This document shows, one piece after another, positions 47,023 to 59,662 of a stretch of DNA of 64,000 nt (positions are counted from its first letter, which is position 1; every line of letters begins with the position of its first letter). The position numbers were made by a program, and so were the translations under genes. Origin of the DNA: Desulfobacula sp. (GTDB lineage Bacteria > Desulfobacterota > Desulfobacteria > Desulfobacterales > Desulfobacteraceae); the NCBI GenBank assembly GCA_028280105.1, contig JANQML010000087.1, forward strand, positions 56,100-120,099, read 5' to 3'. The notes beneath the pieces are model-generated. The model saw nothing but the letters and a program-made list of their open reading frames with translations. It searched no databases and had not been told where the DNA came from.

Positions 47023-47940
47023 TCACCCCAATGCCGCGGCATCGGGTTCGTTCGATATTTCACTGAGCAGCCAGTCCTTGAATTCCGCCAGCCCGGGCTT
47101 GTCCCCGTTGTTCTCCGGCCAGGAGAGATAATAGGCCCCGGTATCGACTTTTACAAATTCAAAGGGTTCGGTCAGCCGGTTTGATGCCAGATCCTCCTTG
47201 ATCAGGAGCCGGTCTCCCAGGGCCACCCCCAAACCGGCAGTGGCAGCCTGGAGTGCGGCATCATCGATTTCAAACACCTGGCCTTTTGCAAATGAGAGTC
47301 CCTCCACATTCACCTGCCTGGCCCAGGTCCGCCATTCCCTCTGGTCCGGACTGTTGTGGAGCAGTTGGTGATGTGTCAAATCTTTGGGGTGTTTCAGCGG
47401 TACCGTGCCCGTTAGCAATGCCGGTGAACAGACCGGTGTTAACTGCTCTTCAAGAATCTTATGACGGATCACGCCGGGGATCTCATTCCCGCGGTAAGTC
47501 ACTGCAATATCAAAGTTTTCTTTTCTGAAATCCGCATTGATGTTGGAGGTTGTAAACCGGACCTGGACCCGGGGAAACAGGACCTGAAATTTGTGCAGTC
47601 GCGGAATCAGCCAGCGGATGGCAAAGGTGGGGTGGACCTTCAAATTGAGGTCATCTGTATGTTGACTGAGGGAATCGACAGTGGCAGCAATATCATCCAT
47701 GGCCCGGTTCAACGGGTGGAACAGCGCATGCCCCTGGTCGGTGAGCACCAGTTTTCTGTGAAGCCTGTAAAACAGCTTTATTCCCAGCTTTGTTTCCAGC
47801 GTTTTGACCTGGCGGCTTACCGCGCCCTGGGTGACATTGAGTTCATGGGCGGCCCGGGTGAAACTCAGATAACGGGCAGAGACTTCAAAGGCCCTGAGTG
47901 CATTCAGCGGCAAATCGGATCGGTTTGAAAATTTTTGCAT
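47023..47940 (-). CDS. LysR-family regulator, GcvA-like
   Basis: 305 aa; LPLNALRAFEVSARYLSFTRAAHELNVTQGAVSRQVKTLETKLGIKLFYR. Confidence 0.93.
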   Translation of the reverse strand: MQKFSNRSDLPLNALRAFEVSARYLSFTRAAHELNVTQGAVSRQVKTLETKLGIKLFYRLHRKLVLTDQGHALFHPLNRAMDDIAATVDSLSQHTDDLNLKVHPTFAIRWLIPRLHKFQVLFPRVQVRFTTSNINADFRKENFDIAVTYRGNEIPGVIRHKILEEQLTPVCSPALLTGTVPLKHPKDLTHHQLLHNSPDQREWRTWARQVNVEGLSFAKGQVFEIDDAALQAATAGLGVALGDRLLIKEDLASNRLTEPFEFVKVDTGAYYLSWPENNGDKPGLAEFKDWLLSEISNEPDAAALG

Positions 47941-48086
47941 GAGTTTATCTCATTCAAAACGTGCATATTTATCGCTTGACCATTGATATACAACAATCTA
48001 TTTTATTTTCAAAGAAATTTTCGCATACAAAACAATCGAAAAAAGTAACAAATAACGCATGATCCGAAGAAAAGGCAGGGAAACAA

Positions 48087-49289
48087 ATGAAAACACAGGA
48101 CTATATTGATATCGAAGACCAATACGGCGCCCATAATTACAAACCCCTGGATGTGGTTCTAAGCAAAGGAAAAGGTGTGTGGGTATGGGATATCGACGGC
48201 AATAAATATATGGATTGCCTCTCTGCCTATTCAGCCGTAAACCAGGGGCATTGCCATCCGCAGATCGGCAAGGTCATGGTCGAACAGGCCTCCCGCCTGA
48301 CCCTGACTTCCCGGGCGTTCAGAAATGACCAGCTGGCACATTTATACGAGGAGCTATGCAAGCTGACTCGATCTCACAAAGTGCTGCCCATGAACAGCGG
48401 TGCCGAAGCCGTTGAAACCGCCATCAAATCCGTCCGTAAATGGGGATACGAACACAAAGGGGTTGAACCGGATAAAGCGGAGATCATTGTGTGTGAAAAT
48501 AATTTCCACGGACGGACCCTTACCATTATCGGATTCAGCACCGATGAGAATGCCCGGAAAAATTTCGGTCCGTTTGTTCCCGGATTCAAGGTGATCCCGT
48601 TTGGTGATGCCAAGGCATTGGAAGATGCCATCACCCCCCATACCGTTGCATTTATGGTGGAGCCGATCCAGGGAGAGGCCGGCGTCATCATTCCGCCAGA
48701 GGGATATCTCAGACAGGTCCGGGAGATCTGCACCGCCCATAATGTGGTATTGGTGCTGGATGAAATTCAAACCGGCCTGGGTCGGACCGGAAAACTGCTG
48801 GCTGAGGAACATGACGGCATTGAAGCCGATTTAACCCTGATCGGGAAAGCGCTTTCAGGCGGATATTATCCCGTTTCCGCCGTATTATCCAACCAGGCCG
48901 TTCTGGGGCTCCTCAAACCCGGGCAGCACGGCAGCACGTTTGGAGGGAATCCTCTGGCATGCGCCGTTGCCAGAAGAGCCCTGGATGTCCTTGTCAAAGA
49001 AAAGATGGTGGAAAATTCCGCAAAAATGGGGGCTTATTTTTTGTCCCGATTGAAACTGATTCAGTCGACTGCCATCAAAGAGATCAGAGGCAGGGGTCTG
49101 ATGATTGCCATTGAACTGCACACCGACTCCCCCATTTCCGCCCGCCAGGTCTGTGAGCAATTGATGCTCAAAGGCATCTTGTGCAAAGAGACCCATACCT
49201 ATACCATCCGGTTTGCCCCGCCCCTGGTCATCACAAAGGATGAGGTGGATTTTTGCCTTGACAGAATCCGGTCCGTGTTTGAAAAGTAA
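48087..49289 (+). CDS. rocD: Ornithine--oxo-acid aminotransferase
   Basis: 400 aa; [67 protein letters not shown]. Confidence 0.94.
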   Translation: MKTQDYIDIEDQYGAHNYKPLDVVLSKGKGVWVWDIDGNKYMDCLSAYSAVNQGHCHPQIGKVMVEQASRLTLTSRAFRNDQLAHLYEELCKLTRSHKVLPMNSGAEAVETAIKSVRKWGYEHKGVEPDKAEIIVCENNFHGRTLTIIGFSTDENARKNFGPFVPGFKVIPFGDAKALEDAITPHTVAFMVEPIQGEAGVIIPPEGYLRQVREICTAHNVVLVLDEIQTGLGRTGKLLAEEHDGIEADLTLIGKALSGGYYPVSAVLSNQAVLGLLKPGQHGSTFGGNPLACAVARRALDVLVKEKMVENSAKMGAYFLSRLKLIQSTAIKEIRGRGLMIAIELHTDSPISARQVCEQLMLKGILCKETHTYTIRFAPPLVITKDEVDFCLDRIRSVFEK

Positions 49290-49382
49290 AAAAAACGGTC
49301 CCCCCTGTCCGATGGAGCGAAACCGGAAGAAACGCAGCAAATCGTTACGCTTCGTCAGGTGTAAACAAGGAGATGCAATAGT

Positions 49383-50342
49383 ATGTTGGATGTTTCAAGA
49401 ACCACCCACACCATTCTGATGGTGCGGCCCTATGATTTCGGGTTTAACGAAGAAACCGGCCTGGACAATGAATTCCAGCAGATGCCCACCGATTCTGAAA
49501 CCCGCATTAATCAGTGGGCCAACCGCGAGTTTCAGGAGATGGCCGACCGGCTCTCGGCCGAGGGCGTGAATGTACTGATCCTTGAAAAACCGGAAAAAAG
49601 AACGGCCAAAACACCGGATGCTATTTTCCCGAACAACTGGTTTTCAACCGAACATGACGGCACCCTGATCACCTACCCCATGGCAGCCCAGAACCGCCGG
49701 CGGGAAAGACGGGTTCTGGATGTTGAAAAATTATTGAACAAAAACGGATATAAAGTTCGGAATGTGATTAATGTCGGGTGTATCGACGAAACCCGGCGGT
49801 TTCTGGAAGGCACGGGCAGCATGGTCATCGATCACCGGGCGGAAATCGTCTATGCCGCCCGGTCCAACCGGTGCGATCCGGAACAATTTGATAATTTTAT
49901 CCGGCTCCGGTTTTATGAGGAGGGGATCCTGTTTGACACGAAAAGTTCAAAGGGAAAACCCATCTATCATACCAATGTCATGATGAGCATCGGGGAACGG
50001 TATGCAGTGGTCTGCCTGGACTGCATCCCTGATCCGGGTCAGCGATCCCACGTGATGACAACCCTTGAATCATCCTTTGACGTTATTGAAATCTCCATCG
50101 ATCAGATGGAAAATCATTTCTGCGGCAATATCCTCCAGGTCAACTCCGAACAGGGTGAGCCGAAAATAGTCATGTCAAAACGGGCATTCCAGGGGTTTTT
50201 ACCGCAACAGCTTTCCAGGCTGGAGCGATACGGAAAGATTGTCGATGTGGATCTGACCACCATTGAATCCGTTGGCGGCGGGTCTGCCCGGTGCATGATG
50301 GCTGAAATCTTTTCGGAACGGGTCGGCCCCCCGTTAAAATAA
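49383..50342 (+). CDS. ctlX: Citrulline utilization hydrolase CtlX-like (amidinotransferase/deiminase fold)
   Basis: 319 aa; TTHTILMVRPYDFGFNEETGLDNEFQ, TPDAIFPNNWFSTEHDGTLITYPM, FLEGTGSMVIDH, GGGSARCMMAEIF. Confidence 0.88.
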   Translation: MLDVSRTTHTILMVRPYDFGFNEETGLDNEFQQMPTDSETRINQWANREFQEMADRLSAEGVNVLILEKPEKRTAKTPDAIFPNNWFSTEHDGTLITYPMAAQNRRRERRVLDVEKLLNKNGYKVRNVINVGCIDETRRFLEGTGSMVIDHRAEIVYAARSNRCDPEQFDNFIRLRFYEEGILFDTKSSKGKPIYHTNVMMSIGERYAVVCLDCIPDPGQRSHVMTTLESSFDVIEISIDQMENHFCGNILQVNSEQGEPKIVMSKRAFQGFLPQQLSRLERYGKIVDVDLTTIESVGGGSARCMMAEIFSERVGPPLK

Positions 50343-50571
50343 AGCGAGATGAGTCAACAACCGGATCGAGACGGCATGGTATAGAGGCTGTGCCTGTTCC
50401 GGCTTTTGTCTACGACCCATCGTTGAGGTTCATTCAAAAAAAACGGCATCCCCTTTACAATAAAACTTTCCCTTGGTACAACCATACGATTCCGGGGTAA
50501 GTCCGATTAGAGCGACATCCCCGCCACGACTAGGGTATGACAAACCAATCCTGTATCGGAGACGTATTCGG

Positions 50572-51024
50572 ATGATTAATCCTGCCTATGTGGACGAATT
50601 AAAAAGACGGGTTAAAAACAGCCCGTTCCCATCTCATATGATCATGGAAATCGATCATATTGAACCGGACGCGGCACGGATCATACTCGATCTGGCAGAT
50701 TGCCATCTCCAGCCGTTCGGGATCGTTCACGGCGGCGTACTGGCAACCCTGATTGATACGGCGACCTTCTGGGCCGCATTTCTAAACCTTCCCGAAGATA
50801 CGGGTCTGGTCAATGTGGATTTGAAACTCAACTATTTAAAACCCGTGACCCGGGGCAGGCTGATTGCCCGGGGCACCTGCCTGCGATCCGGAAAATCAAT
50901 CAGCTATTCGGAAGCCGGCGTTTTCAGTGCGGATAACGCCTTGCTGGCCCATGGGACATCCACACTCATGGCACTTCCGGGAAAGGGACTCCAACTGGAA
51001 TCACCTAAATTTCTCGACGCCTGA
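50572..51024 (+). CDS. PaaI-type hotdog thioesterase
   Basis: Start re-set to ATG 50572; HLQPFGIVHGGVLATLIDTATFWAAF. Confidence 0.9.
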   Translation: MINPAYVDELKRRVKNSPFPSHMIMEIDHIEPDAARIILDLADCHLQPFGIVHGGVLATLIDTATFWAAFLNLPEDTGLVNVDLKLNYLKPVTRGRLIARGTCLRSGKSISYSEAGVFSADNALLAHGTSTLMALPGKGLQLESPKFLDA

Positions 51025-51074
51025 TCTGCCTTTTTAAACGAGCCATCAGCCAACCGGTATATGGAGGTAAACCA

Positions 51075-52049
51075 ATGAGGACCCGAATCACTCAACTGTT
51101 CAATATCAAATACCCGATAATCCAGGGGGGGATGCACTATGTGGGATTTGCAGAGCTGGCATCTTCGGTTTCAAATGCAGGCGGACTCGGTATCATCACC
51201 GGACTAACCCTGAAAACTCCGGATGATCTGTCAAAAGAGATTCAACGCTGTCAAGAAATGACCGACAAGCCTTTTGGTGTCAACCTGACCTTTCTGCCCA
51301 CGGTTACGGCACCGGACTATCCCGGCTACATCAAAGCCATTATCGATAACGGGATTAAAATTGTGGAGACAGCGGGGAGAAATCCCCAGCCCTATCTGCC
51401 GGCATTAAAAGACGCCGGGATCAAGGTCATCCATAAGTGCACCTCGGTCCGCCATGCGCTTAAGGCACAAAAGATCGGTTGTGATGCCGTTTCCGTGGAC
51501 GGGTTTGAATGCGGCGGCCACCCGGGTGAAGATGATATCCCCAATATGATCCTTTTGCCCCGGGCGGCAGAGCAGCTGGAAATCCCCTTTGTTGCCTCCG
51601 GAGGGATGGTCGACGCCCGAAGCCTTGTGGCATCCCTGGCCCTGGGAGCGGACGGCATCAACATGGGAACCCGGTTTATCGCCACCCAGGAGGCACCGGT
51701 CCATGAGAATGTAAAACAGGCCATTTTGTCTGCAACGGAGACAGATACCCGGCTGGTCATGAGACCGCTGAGAAACACGGAAAGGGTTTTATACAACGAA
51801 GCCGCCCGAAAGCTGCTTGATAAGGAAGAACGCCTTGGAAACGCCCTGCGGTTTGAGGATATCATCGAAGAGGTGGCTGGCGTCTATCCCAGGGTGATGC
51901 AGGAGGGAGAGGTGGATTCAGGGGTCTGGTCCTGCGGCATGGTGGCCGGGCTGATCCGGGACATCCCCACCTGCCGGGAGCTGATAGACCGGATTATGAC
52001 GGATGCAGAGACCCTCATCCGGAAACGGCTTACCGGTATACTCGATTAA
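51075..52049 (+). CDS. Nitronate monooxygenase / 2-nitropropane dioxygenase family
   Basis: 324 aa; FNIKYPIIQGGMHYVGFAELASSVSNAGGLGIITG, VDGFECGGHPGEDD, GADGINMGTRFIATQEAPVH. Confidence 0.93.
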   Translation: MRTRITQLFNIKYPIIQGGMHYVGFAELASSVSNAGGLGIITGLTLKTPDDLSKEIQRCQEMTDKPFGVNLTFLPTVTAPDYPGYIKAIIDNGIKIVETAGRNPQPYLPALKDAGIKVIHKCTSVRHALKAQKIGCDAVSVDGFECGGHPGEDDIPNMILLPRAAEQLEIPFVASGGMVDARSLVASLALGADGINMGTRFIATQEAPVHENVKQAILSATETDTRLVMRPLRNTERVLYNEAARKLLDKEERLGNALRFEDIIEEVAGVYPRVMQEGEVDSGVWSCGMVAGLIRDIPTCRELIDRIMTDAETLIRKRLTGILD

Positions 52050-52111
52050 ACCGATACCGGACCTAATATAATTTTTTAGATAACCTGAAGACAGATGGAT
52101 GGGATAAGAAA

Positions 52112-53805
52112 ATGGCTAAAAAACCGAGTTATAACGAACTGCCCCCCTATGTACGTGAACAGGCTCCGGAAACAGGGGTAAAGGATGGGCAACAATACCG
52201 GTTTTCAACGGATGCCGCATACAAAAGGTCCGGTTTCTCTCCAGATACGGCGGATTCGTGCCGGCCGTCCAAATCCTTGGATATCAACGGGGTGGATCTA
52301 GAACATATTTTTGAACTTCTTACCGACGGTCTCTGCATTGTCAACCGGCAATCCGATATCCAGTATGTGAACAACCGGCTAAAAGAGGCGTTCGGCGACC
52401 CTTCCGGGAAAAATTGCGATGACTATTTTCTTGGTGGGAAAAAGGGAGTTTCCTGGTGCCACACACCGGAAACATTTGACAAAAAACCGTACAATGGGAG
52501 TGGCAGTCATCAAAAAACAATAGGGTGTACGATGTAATCGACACCCCGTTTAAAACACCTGACGGAAGTCTGTCCAGACTTAAGATATTCAGGGACATCA
52601 CGGAGCGCATCCCTGCTGAGAATAAATTAAAGGATGAACTGCAGACCCGATCCGTCCTGTTGGACAATATTCCCGATTGTATCGCCATGATTCTAAAAAA
52701 AGAGACAAGAGAGATTGTTGCCTCCAACCGGTTTGCACACGATCTGGGGGCGGTTCCGGGGAAGACCTGTTACCAGACATGTTCCATGCTCGATAATCAT
52801 TGCTACTGGTGTCTGGCACCCCGGCTGTGGGAAACCAATCAACCGCAAAAAATCGAAATCGATCATAAAGGCCGCTTTTACAAAGGGATTTGGAAACCCC
52901 TGAATAAAGAACTTTACGTCCATTATATCTTTGATATCACGGAGCAAAAGAGGGTAGAAAGAGAAATCGAGGAAAACCGTTCCATTCTTTCCAAAGCCGA
53001 AGAACTCGGGGGATTCGGGGGCTGGGAGTGGAATCTTGCCGAGGATGAATGGCTTCTGTCCGATAACTGGCTCCGCCTCCACGGTGGGAGCCGATCCCGG
53101 CTCAAAACCGAAGAGCTGATGTCGTTTGTATGCCCGGAAGATATGGAAAAGGTAAACACCGTCCTGAATCGTTCCGTTAAATGCAAAGCCCCTTATCAAA
53201 TCAACTACCGTATCATTCATCAGGAAACGAATCAGACCCGGTTTATACAGGCCCATGGTGAAGTCAAATTTGACAAAACCGGCACGGCCGTCAAAATGTT
53301 CGGAGTCTCACAGGATATCACCGATCGGGTTCATCAAGAGGAGACGATCCGAGAAAAGCAGACACAACTTGAAGCCCGTGCGTCAGAATTGGAAAAGATG
53401 AATACTGCATTAAATGTATTGATCGATAACCGGAACGACAGGATGAAAAAACGGGAAGATGAAATTGTAGACGGATTCGAAAAACGGGTGTTCCCCTATT
53501 TTGATATGCCCATAGAGGCCAAAAACCCTTTGGAAATCGCTTCAATTATCAATGTGGTAAAAACCAATATACAAAAAATCTTATTTCAAGATGCCGGAAC
53601 CGTCGAGATCTTTTACAGGGATTTCACACCAATGGAAATCCAGGTTGCCGATTTAATAAAAGAGAATAAGACGACAAAAGAGATTGCCCAGCTCCTTAAT
53701 CTCAGCGCCAGAGCAGTCTATTTTCACCGGGAGAATATTAGAAAAAAACTGAAACTGTCTCATAAAAAAGTCAATCTGAGTGCATTTCTCCAATCCTCAA
53801 AATAA
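52112..53805 (+). pseudogene. Multi-PAS LuxR-type regulator interrupted by one -1 frameshift (ORFs 52112..52537 and 52525..53805)
   Basis: Cys-rich PAS CDDYFLGGKKGVSWCHTPETFDK continues in the -1 frame as TVQWEWQSSKNNRVYDVIDTPFKTPDGSLSRLKIFRDITER; later PAS domains and C-term LuxR HTH FTPMEIQVADLIKENKTTKEIAQLLNLSARAVYFHRENIRKKL. Confidence 0.8.
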
Positions 53806-54108
53806 TCCTACCAGGTTTTACCTGTAAAAAAACTGGTGTTTATTTGTAAACATCCATTTGTTTTTTTGTGCTATGGTAGGTCTTAATTCAATATATTCCA
53901 ACGGATTGAATTTTTTTCATAAAAAAAGCACCGCGTGTTTTGAAGCAGGGTTTTCGAATTCTTTCTTCCTCATAAAAGATAACTCTGGTTTAATTATCTT
54001 CAGATGCCGGATCTGAAATGATTTGGTGGGCCGGAAAGTTTCAGGAAAATATCAAAACCGTGCTTATGAAATATGATGTTATTCCCGATAAGGACCGGCG
54101 TTTTTTAC

Positions 54109-54296
54109 CCCAGCGTTGCAAGCACTGTGAAGATGCCGGATTCAAGTCGCCAGGGTTACGGCTATCCATCTGCGGCAAAACTTTGGTAATCAGGAGTCCG
54201 GCATCTTCGCGGTGTTTAAAAAGGGTAAAAAATCAGAAAATTTCATCTTTTTTTCCAGATTTTTTAGGCCTGTTTTTTGGGATATGCAACGCTGGG
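54109..54296. repeat. Intergenic element with 12-bp terminal inverted repeat and long nested stem
   Basis: Ends CCCAGCGTTGCA (54109-54120) / TGCAACGCTGGG (54285-54296); inner GTGAAGATGCCGGATTC (from 54127) / GAGTCCGGCATCTTCGCGG (54194-54212). Confidence 0.85.
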
Positions 54297-54302
54297 CTTT
54301 AA

Positions 54303-54331
54303 CCCGGATATGTCATGGCAATTTGAGTGAA
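54303..54331 (+). repeat. Repeat family C, left-half copy
   Basis: CCCGGATATGTCATGGCAATTTGAGTGAA matches 44890-44918 with about 3 differences. Confidence 0.65.
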
Positions 54332-54433
54332 GACCCATGAACGTCTTTAATAACATTCCGTTGTGTTAACAACTAAATCAAAATCGGTCGTGACATATTA
54401 AAATTTAATCAAACCAATACAGGAACAGTTATC

Positions 54434-54853
54434 ATGTTACAAGAAAGCGTTGAGAAAAAGCAAATTGATCGGGAAATTCAGGAACTCATCACCAGCCGAC
54501 AGTTCAGCACGGCTCTGTTGGATAGCCTACCCTACCCTGCCATGGTTATCCGAAAGGACAGAACCATTTTAATGGCAAACAAAGCTGCCAAAGAAGCTGG
54601 TGCCGGTGTGGGCTCTTTCTGTTGGGATTCTTTTGGGAAAAGGGCATCTATGTCAAAAGAAGATAGGGAATATTACGAAAAAAACGGCACGATCCCCCCA
54701 AGCGGAATCAAGTGTACGTTCTGCGGGGCGAAAAATGCATTGGATTGTCAAGAACCGATTTGGGAAAAGGTTGTGGCCGATGATGTCTGCTATTCAGCCC
54801 ATTGGGTACCGCTTACAGACTCGGTCTATCTTCATTATGCAATTAAACTGTAA
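54434..54853 (+). CDS. Cys-rich PAS-domain protein (possibly 5' part of a split gene)
   Basis: 139 aa; LLDSLPYPAMVIRKDRTILMANKAAKEAGAGVGSFCWDSF...IKCTFCGAKNALDCQEPIWEK...VCYSAHWVPLTDSVYLHYAIKL. Confidence 0.72.
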   Translation: MLQESVEKKQIDREIQELITSRQFSTALLDSLPYPAMVIRKDRTILMANKAAKEAGAGVGSFCWDSFGKRASMSKEDREYYEKNGTIPPSGIKCTFCGAKNALDCQEPIWEKVVADDVCYSAHWVPLTDSVYLHYAIKL

Positions 54854-54865
54854 TGGATTTAAACG

Positions 54866-55486
54866 ATGGGCCAAACGGAAGAGACACTTGAGCGGATGAC
54901 AAGGGCCCAAAAGATGGCCCGCATCGGCACCTGGGATCAGGACCCGGTTTCAGGACAGTTGTGGTGGTCGGATGAGACCTATTCTATTTTAGGAATTGAA
55001 CGCCGGTGCGCCCCCCCGGATTTCAACCGCTTTATATGCCTTGTCCACCCGGACGACAGATGCATCATTCTTAATAGAGCCACCCGTGCATTGATGTCGG
55101 AGGACACCCCCTACCAGGCTGAATATAGAATCACCCGTTCGGATCATACCGAACGGATCATTCATGAAAAGGCGGTTATTAAAAGGGATAAAAACGGTCT
55201 CCCTTCTAAGATAACCGGCATCATCCAGGATATAACCGAACGCAGAAAAACGGAAATTGAAAGAGAAAAGCGTATTAACGAACTTGAAAAAACAATTGAG
55301 AGCATCAAGACAATAAGCGGCTGTATCCCCATTTGCAGCTGCTGTAAAAACATCAGAGATTCTGACGGGTATTGGAGCCGTATGGAAGTGTATATCCAAA
55401 ACCACTCCGACGTCTTATTCAGTCACAGCATCTGTGAAAAATGTGCCGAAGATCTTTATCCCGGCCTTAACATTCGAGGCAAATGA
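54866..55486 (+). CDS. PAS-domain protein with C-terminal Cys motif (possibly 3' part of the same gene)
   Basis: 206 aa; PAS fold with TGIIQDITERRKTEIE; C-term GCIPICSCCKNIRDSDGYWSRMEVYIQNHSDVLFSHSICEKCAEDLYPGL. Confidence 0.8.
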   Translation: MGQTEETLERMTRAQKMARIGTWDQDPVSGQLWWSDETYSILGIERRCAPPDFNRFICLVHPDDRCIILNRATRALMSEDTPYQAEYRITRSDHTERIIHEKAVIKRDKNGLPSKITGIIQDITERRKTEIEREKRINELEKTIESIKTISGCIPICSCCKNIRDSDGYWSRMEVYIQNHSDVLFSHSICEKCAEDLYPGLNIRGK

Positions 55487-55513
55487 CCTTTTGACGGGCA
55501 AACCAAATCCGGA

Positions 55514-58331
<2,818 letters not shown>

Positions 58332-58618
58332 CCTTTACCTCATCAATGATATCATAGATCCACATCACATCTTCAATGGGCAGCCGGCCGGCTTTTGAGG
58401 GGGCCCTGTCGCTCCCGTCCTTCTTTTTTAAAATTCTGGGGCCGATCTGAAGTTTGGGTTCTCCTTCACCGTATTGATGAATGGAAATCAGCAGCCCGGT
58501 TTCTTCATTCTTCCATTCTTTTATTTTTTTGTCCATTTCCGGATCATATCCTGCCATATATCTTCCTCCTGTTTTTTAATTATTTTTAACAAAGAAAAGT
58601 GTGTAATATATTCAAGGG

Positions 58619-59659
58619 CTAATCGATGATAATCCCTTGGTTTTCTATTTTTGCATCCAGAATTTTCGCATCTTTTATCGGATTCAGTATCTTCTGCCAA
58701 ACCGGCTTTAATGCTTTAATATCCATTTGTTTACCGATTGCCCACAGGCATCCGCCGCCCCCGGCTCCGGTGAACCGGGTACCGCAATGACCGGTTTGGG
58801 CGGCGGCAAACAATTGTTTTCCCGTATCATCCAGAACATCCGGTGTCAACTTCAGTCTGATCTGCGTTTCCCGGTTCATCAATTCGGCAGCCCGTTCAAA
58901 ATCCTTTTTTCCCAGTGCATCCCAGAACCGTTGAGTGATATTGGAAATGGATTCAAATGCAGATCTGGCACTGCCGTCTATGAATAAACGGACCCATCGG
59001 CTGTTGATATCCCGGGAGACATGGGGAATCCCGCAATAGGCGATCAAAATATTCGAGTTCAGTACGTCTTCATCCTTTGGATCATCAAACAGAGGGTGCC
59101 GTTCAAACACGGGCGAGGTTCGCCCCATTTGCCAGACCCATCGGTTCACCCCTCCGAATGCGGCGGCCAGTTGGTCCTGCATGCCGCAGGGAACACCGGC
59201 CACTCCGGCCTCAAGGTAGTGGGCCAGCCAGGCAACAGATTCAGGATCAACCGGTTTTCCCAATGCATGGGAAAAGGCGGCCGCCATGGCAACGGCTGCC
59301 GATGATGATCCGCCCAGGGCACTTTTAGGCGGAGAACTCGACTCAATTCGCACATGAACCCCGTGGGCATCAAAGTAATGGGCAACGCAGAACATCAGTC
59401 CCATGGGATGGTTGAACGGTGCCCGGCCATGTTCAAATTCAGCCGGTTCAAATCCCCTTGAACTCACCTTTATCCACCCTTTTTTAAAAGGAGACAGGGT
59501 GACCTTTGTCCGCAGATCAAGCGCCATGTTGATGCTGGACGGCACAGCGTTTTGAAGGGCCAGATAAAAGGTGCTGATATCTAGGGTTCCCCCAAAGTCA
59601 ATGCGGCACGGTACGGAAACCGCCACCTCTTTTTTTTTCAACACGGTTTCAAGGTTCAT
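58619..59659 (-). CDS. GHMP-family kinase (sugar kinase)
   Basis: 346 aa; PCRIDFGGTLDISTFYLAL, PKSALGGSSSAAVAMAAAF, GTRFTGAGGGGCLWAIG. Confidence 0.88.
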   Translation of the reverse strand: MNLETVLKKKEVAVSVPCRIDFGGTLDISTFYLALQNAVPSSINMALDLRTKVTLSPFKKGWIKVSSRGFEPAEFEHGRAPFNHPMGLMFCVAHYFDAHGVHVRIESSSPPKSALGGSSSAAVAMAAAFSHALGKPVDPESVAWLAHYLEAGVAGVPCGMQDQLAAAFGGVNRWVWQMGRTSPVFERHPLFDDPKDEDVLNSNILIAYCGIPHVSRDINSRWVRLFIDGSARSAFESISNITQRFWDALGKKDFERAAELMNRETQIRLKLTPDVLDDTGKQLFAAAQTGHCGTRFTGAGGGGCLWAIGKQMDIKALKPVWQKILNPIKDAKILDAKIENQGIIID

Positions 59660-59662
59660 TTT

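Noticed and set aside
52112-53805. Firm call of programmed ribosomal frameshifting
   Set aside because: The A6 run is suggestive, but no heptamer of the classic X XXY YYZ form and no downstream stimulatory structure was established; mutation or sequencing error is equally likely.
54018-54302. 94-aa ORF between the PAS genes
   Set aside because: Covers the nested inverted-repeat element; better explained as non-coding structure.
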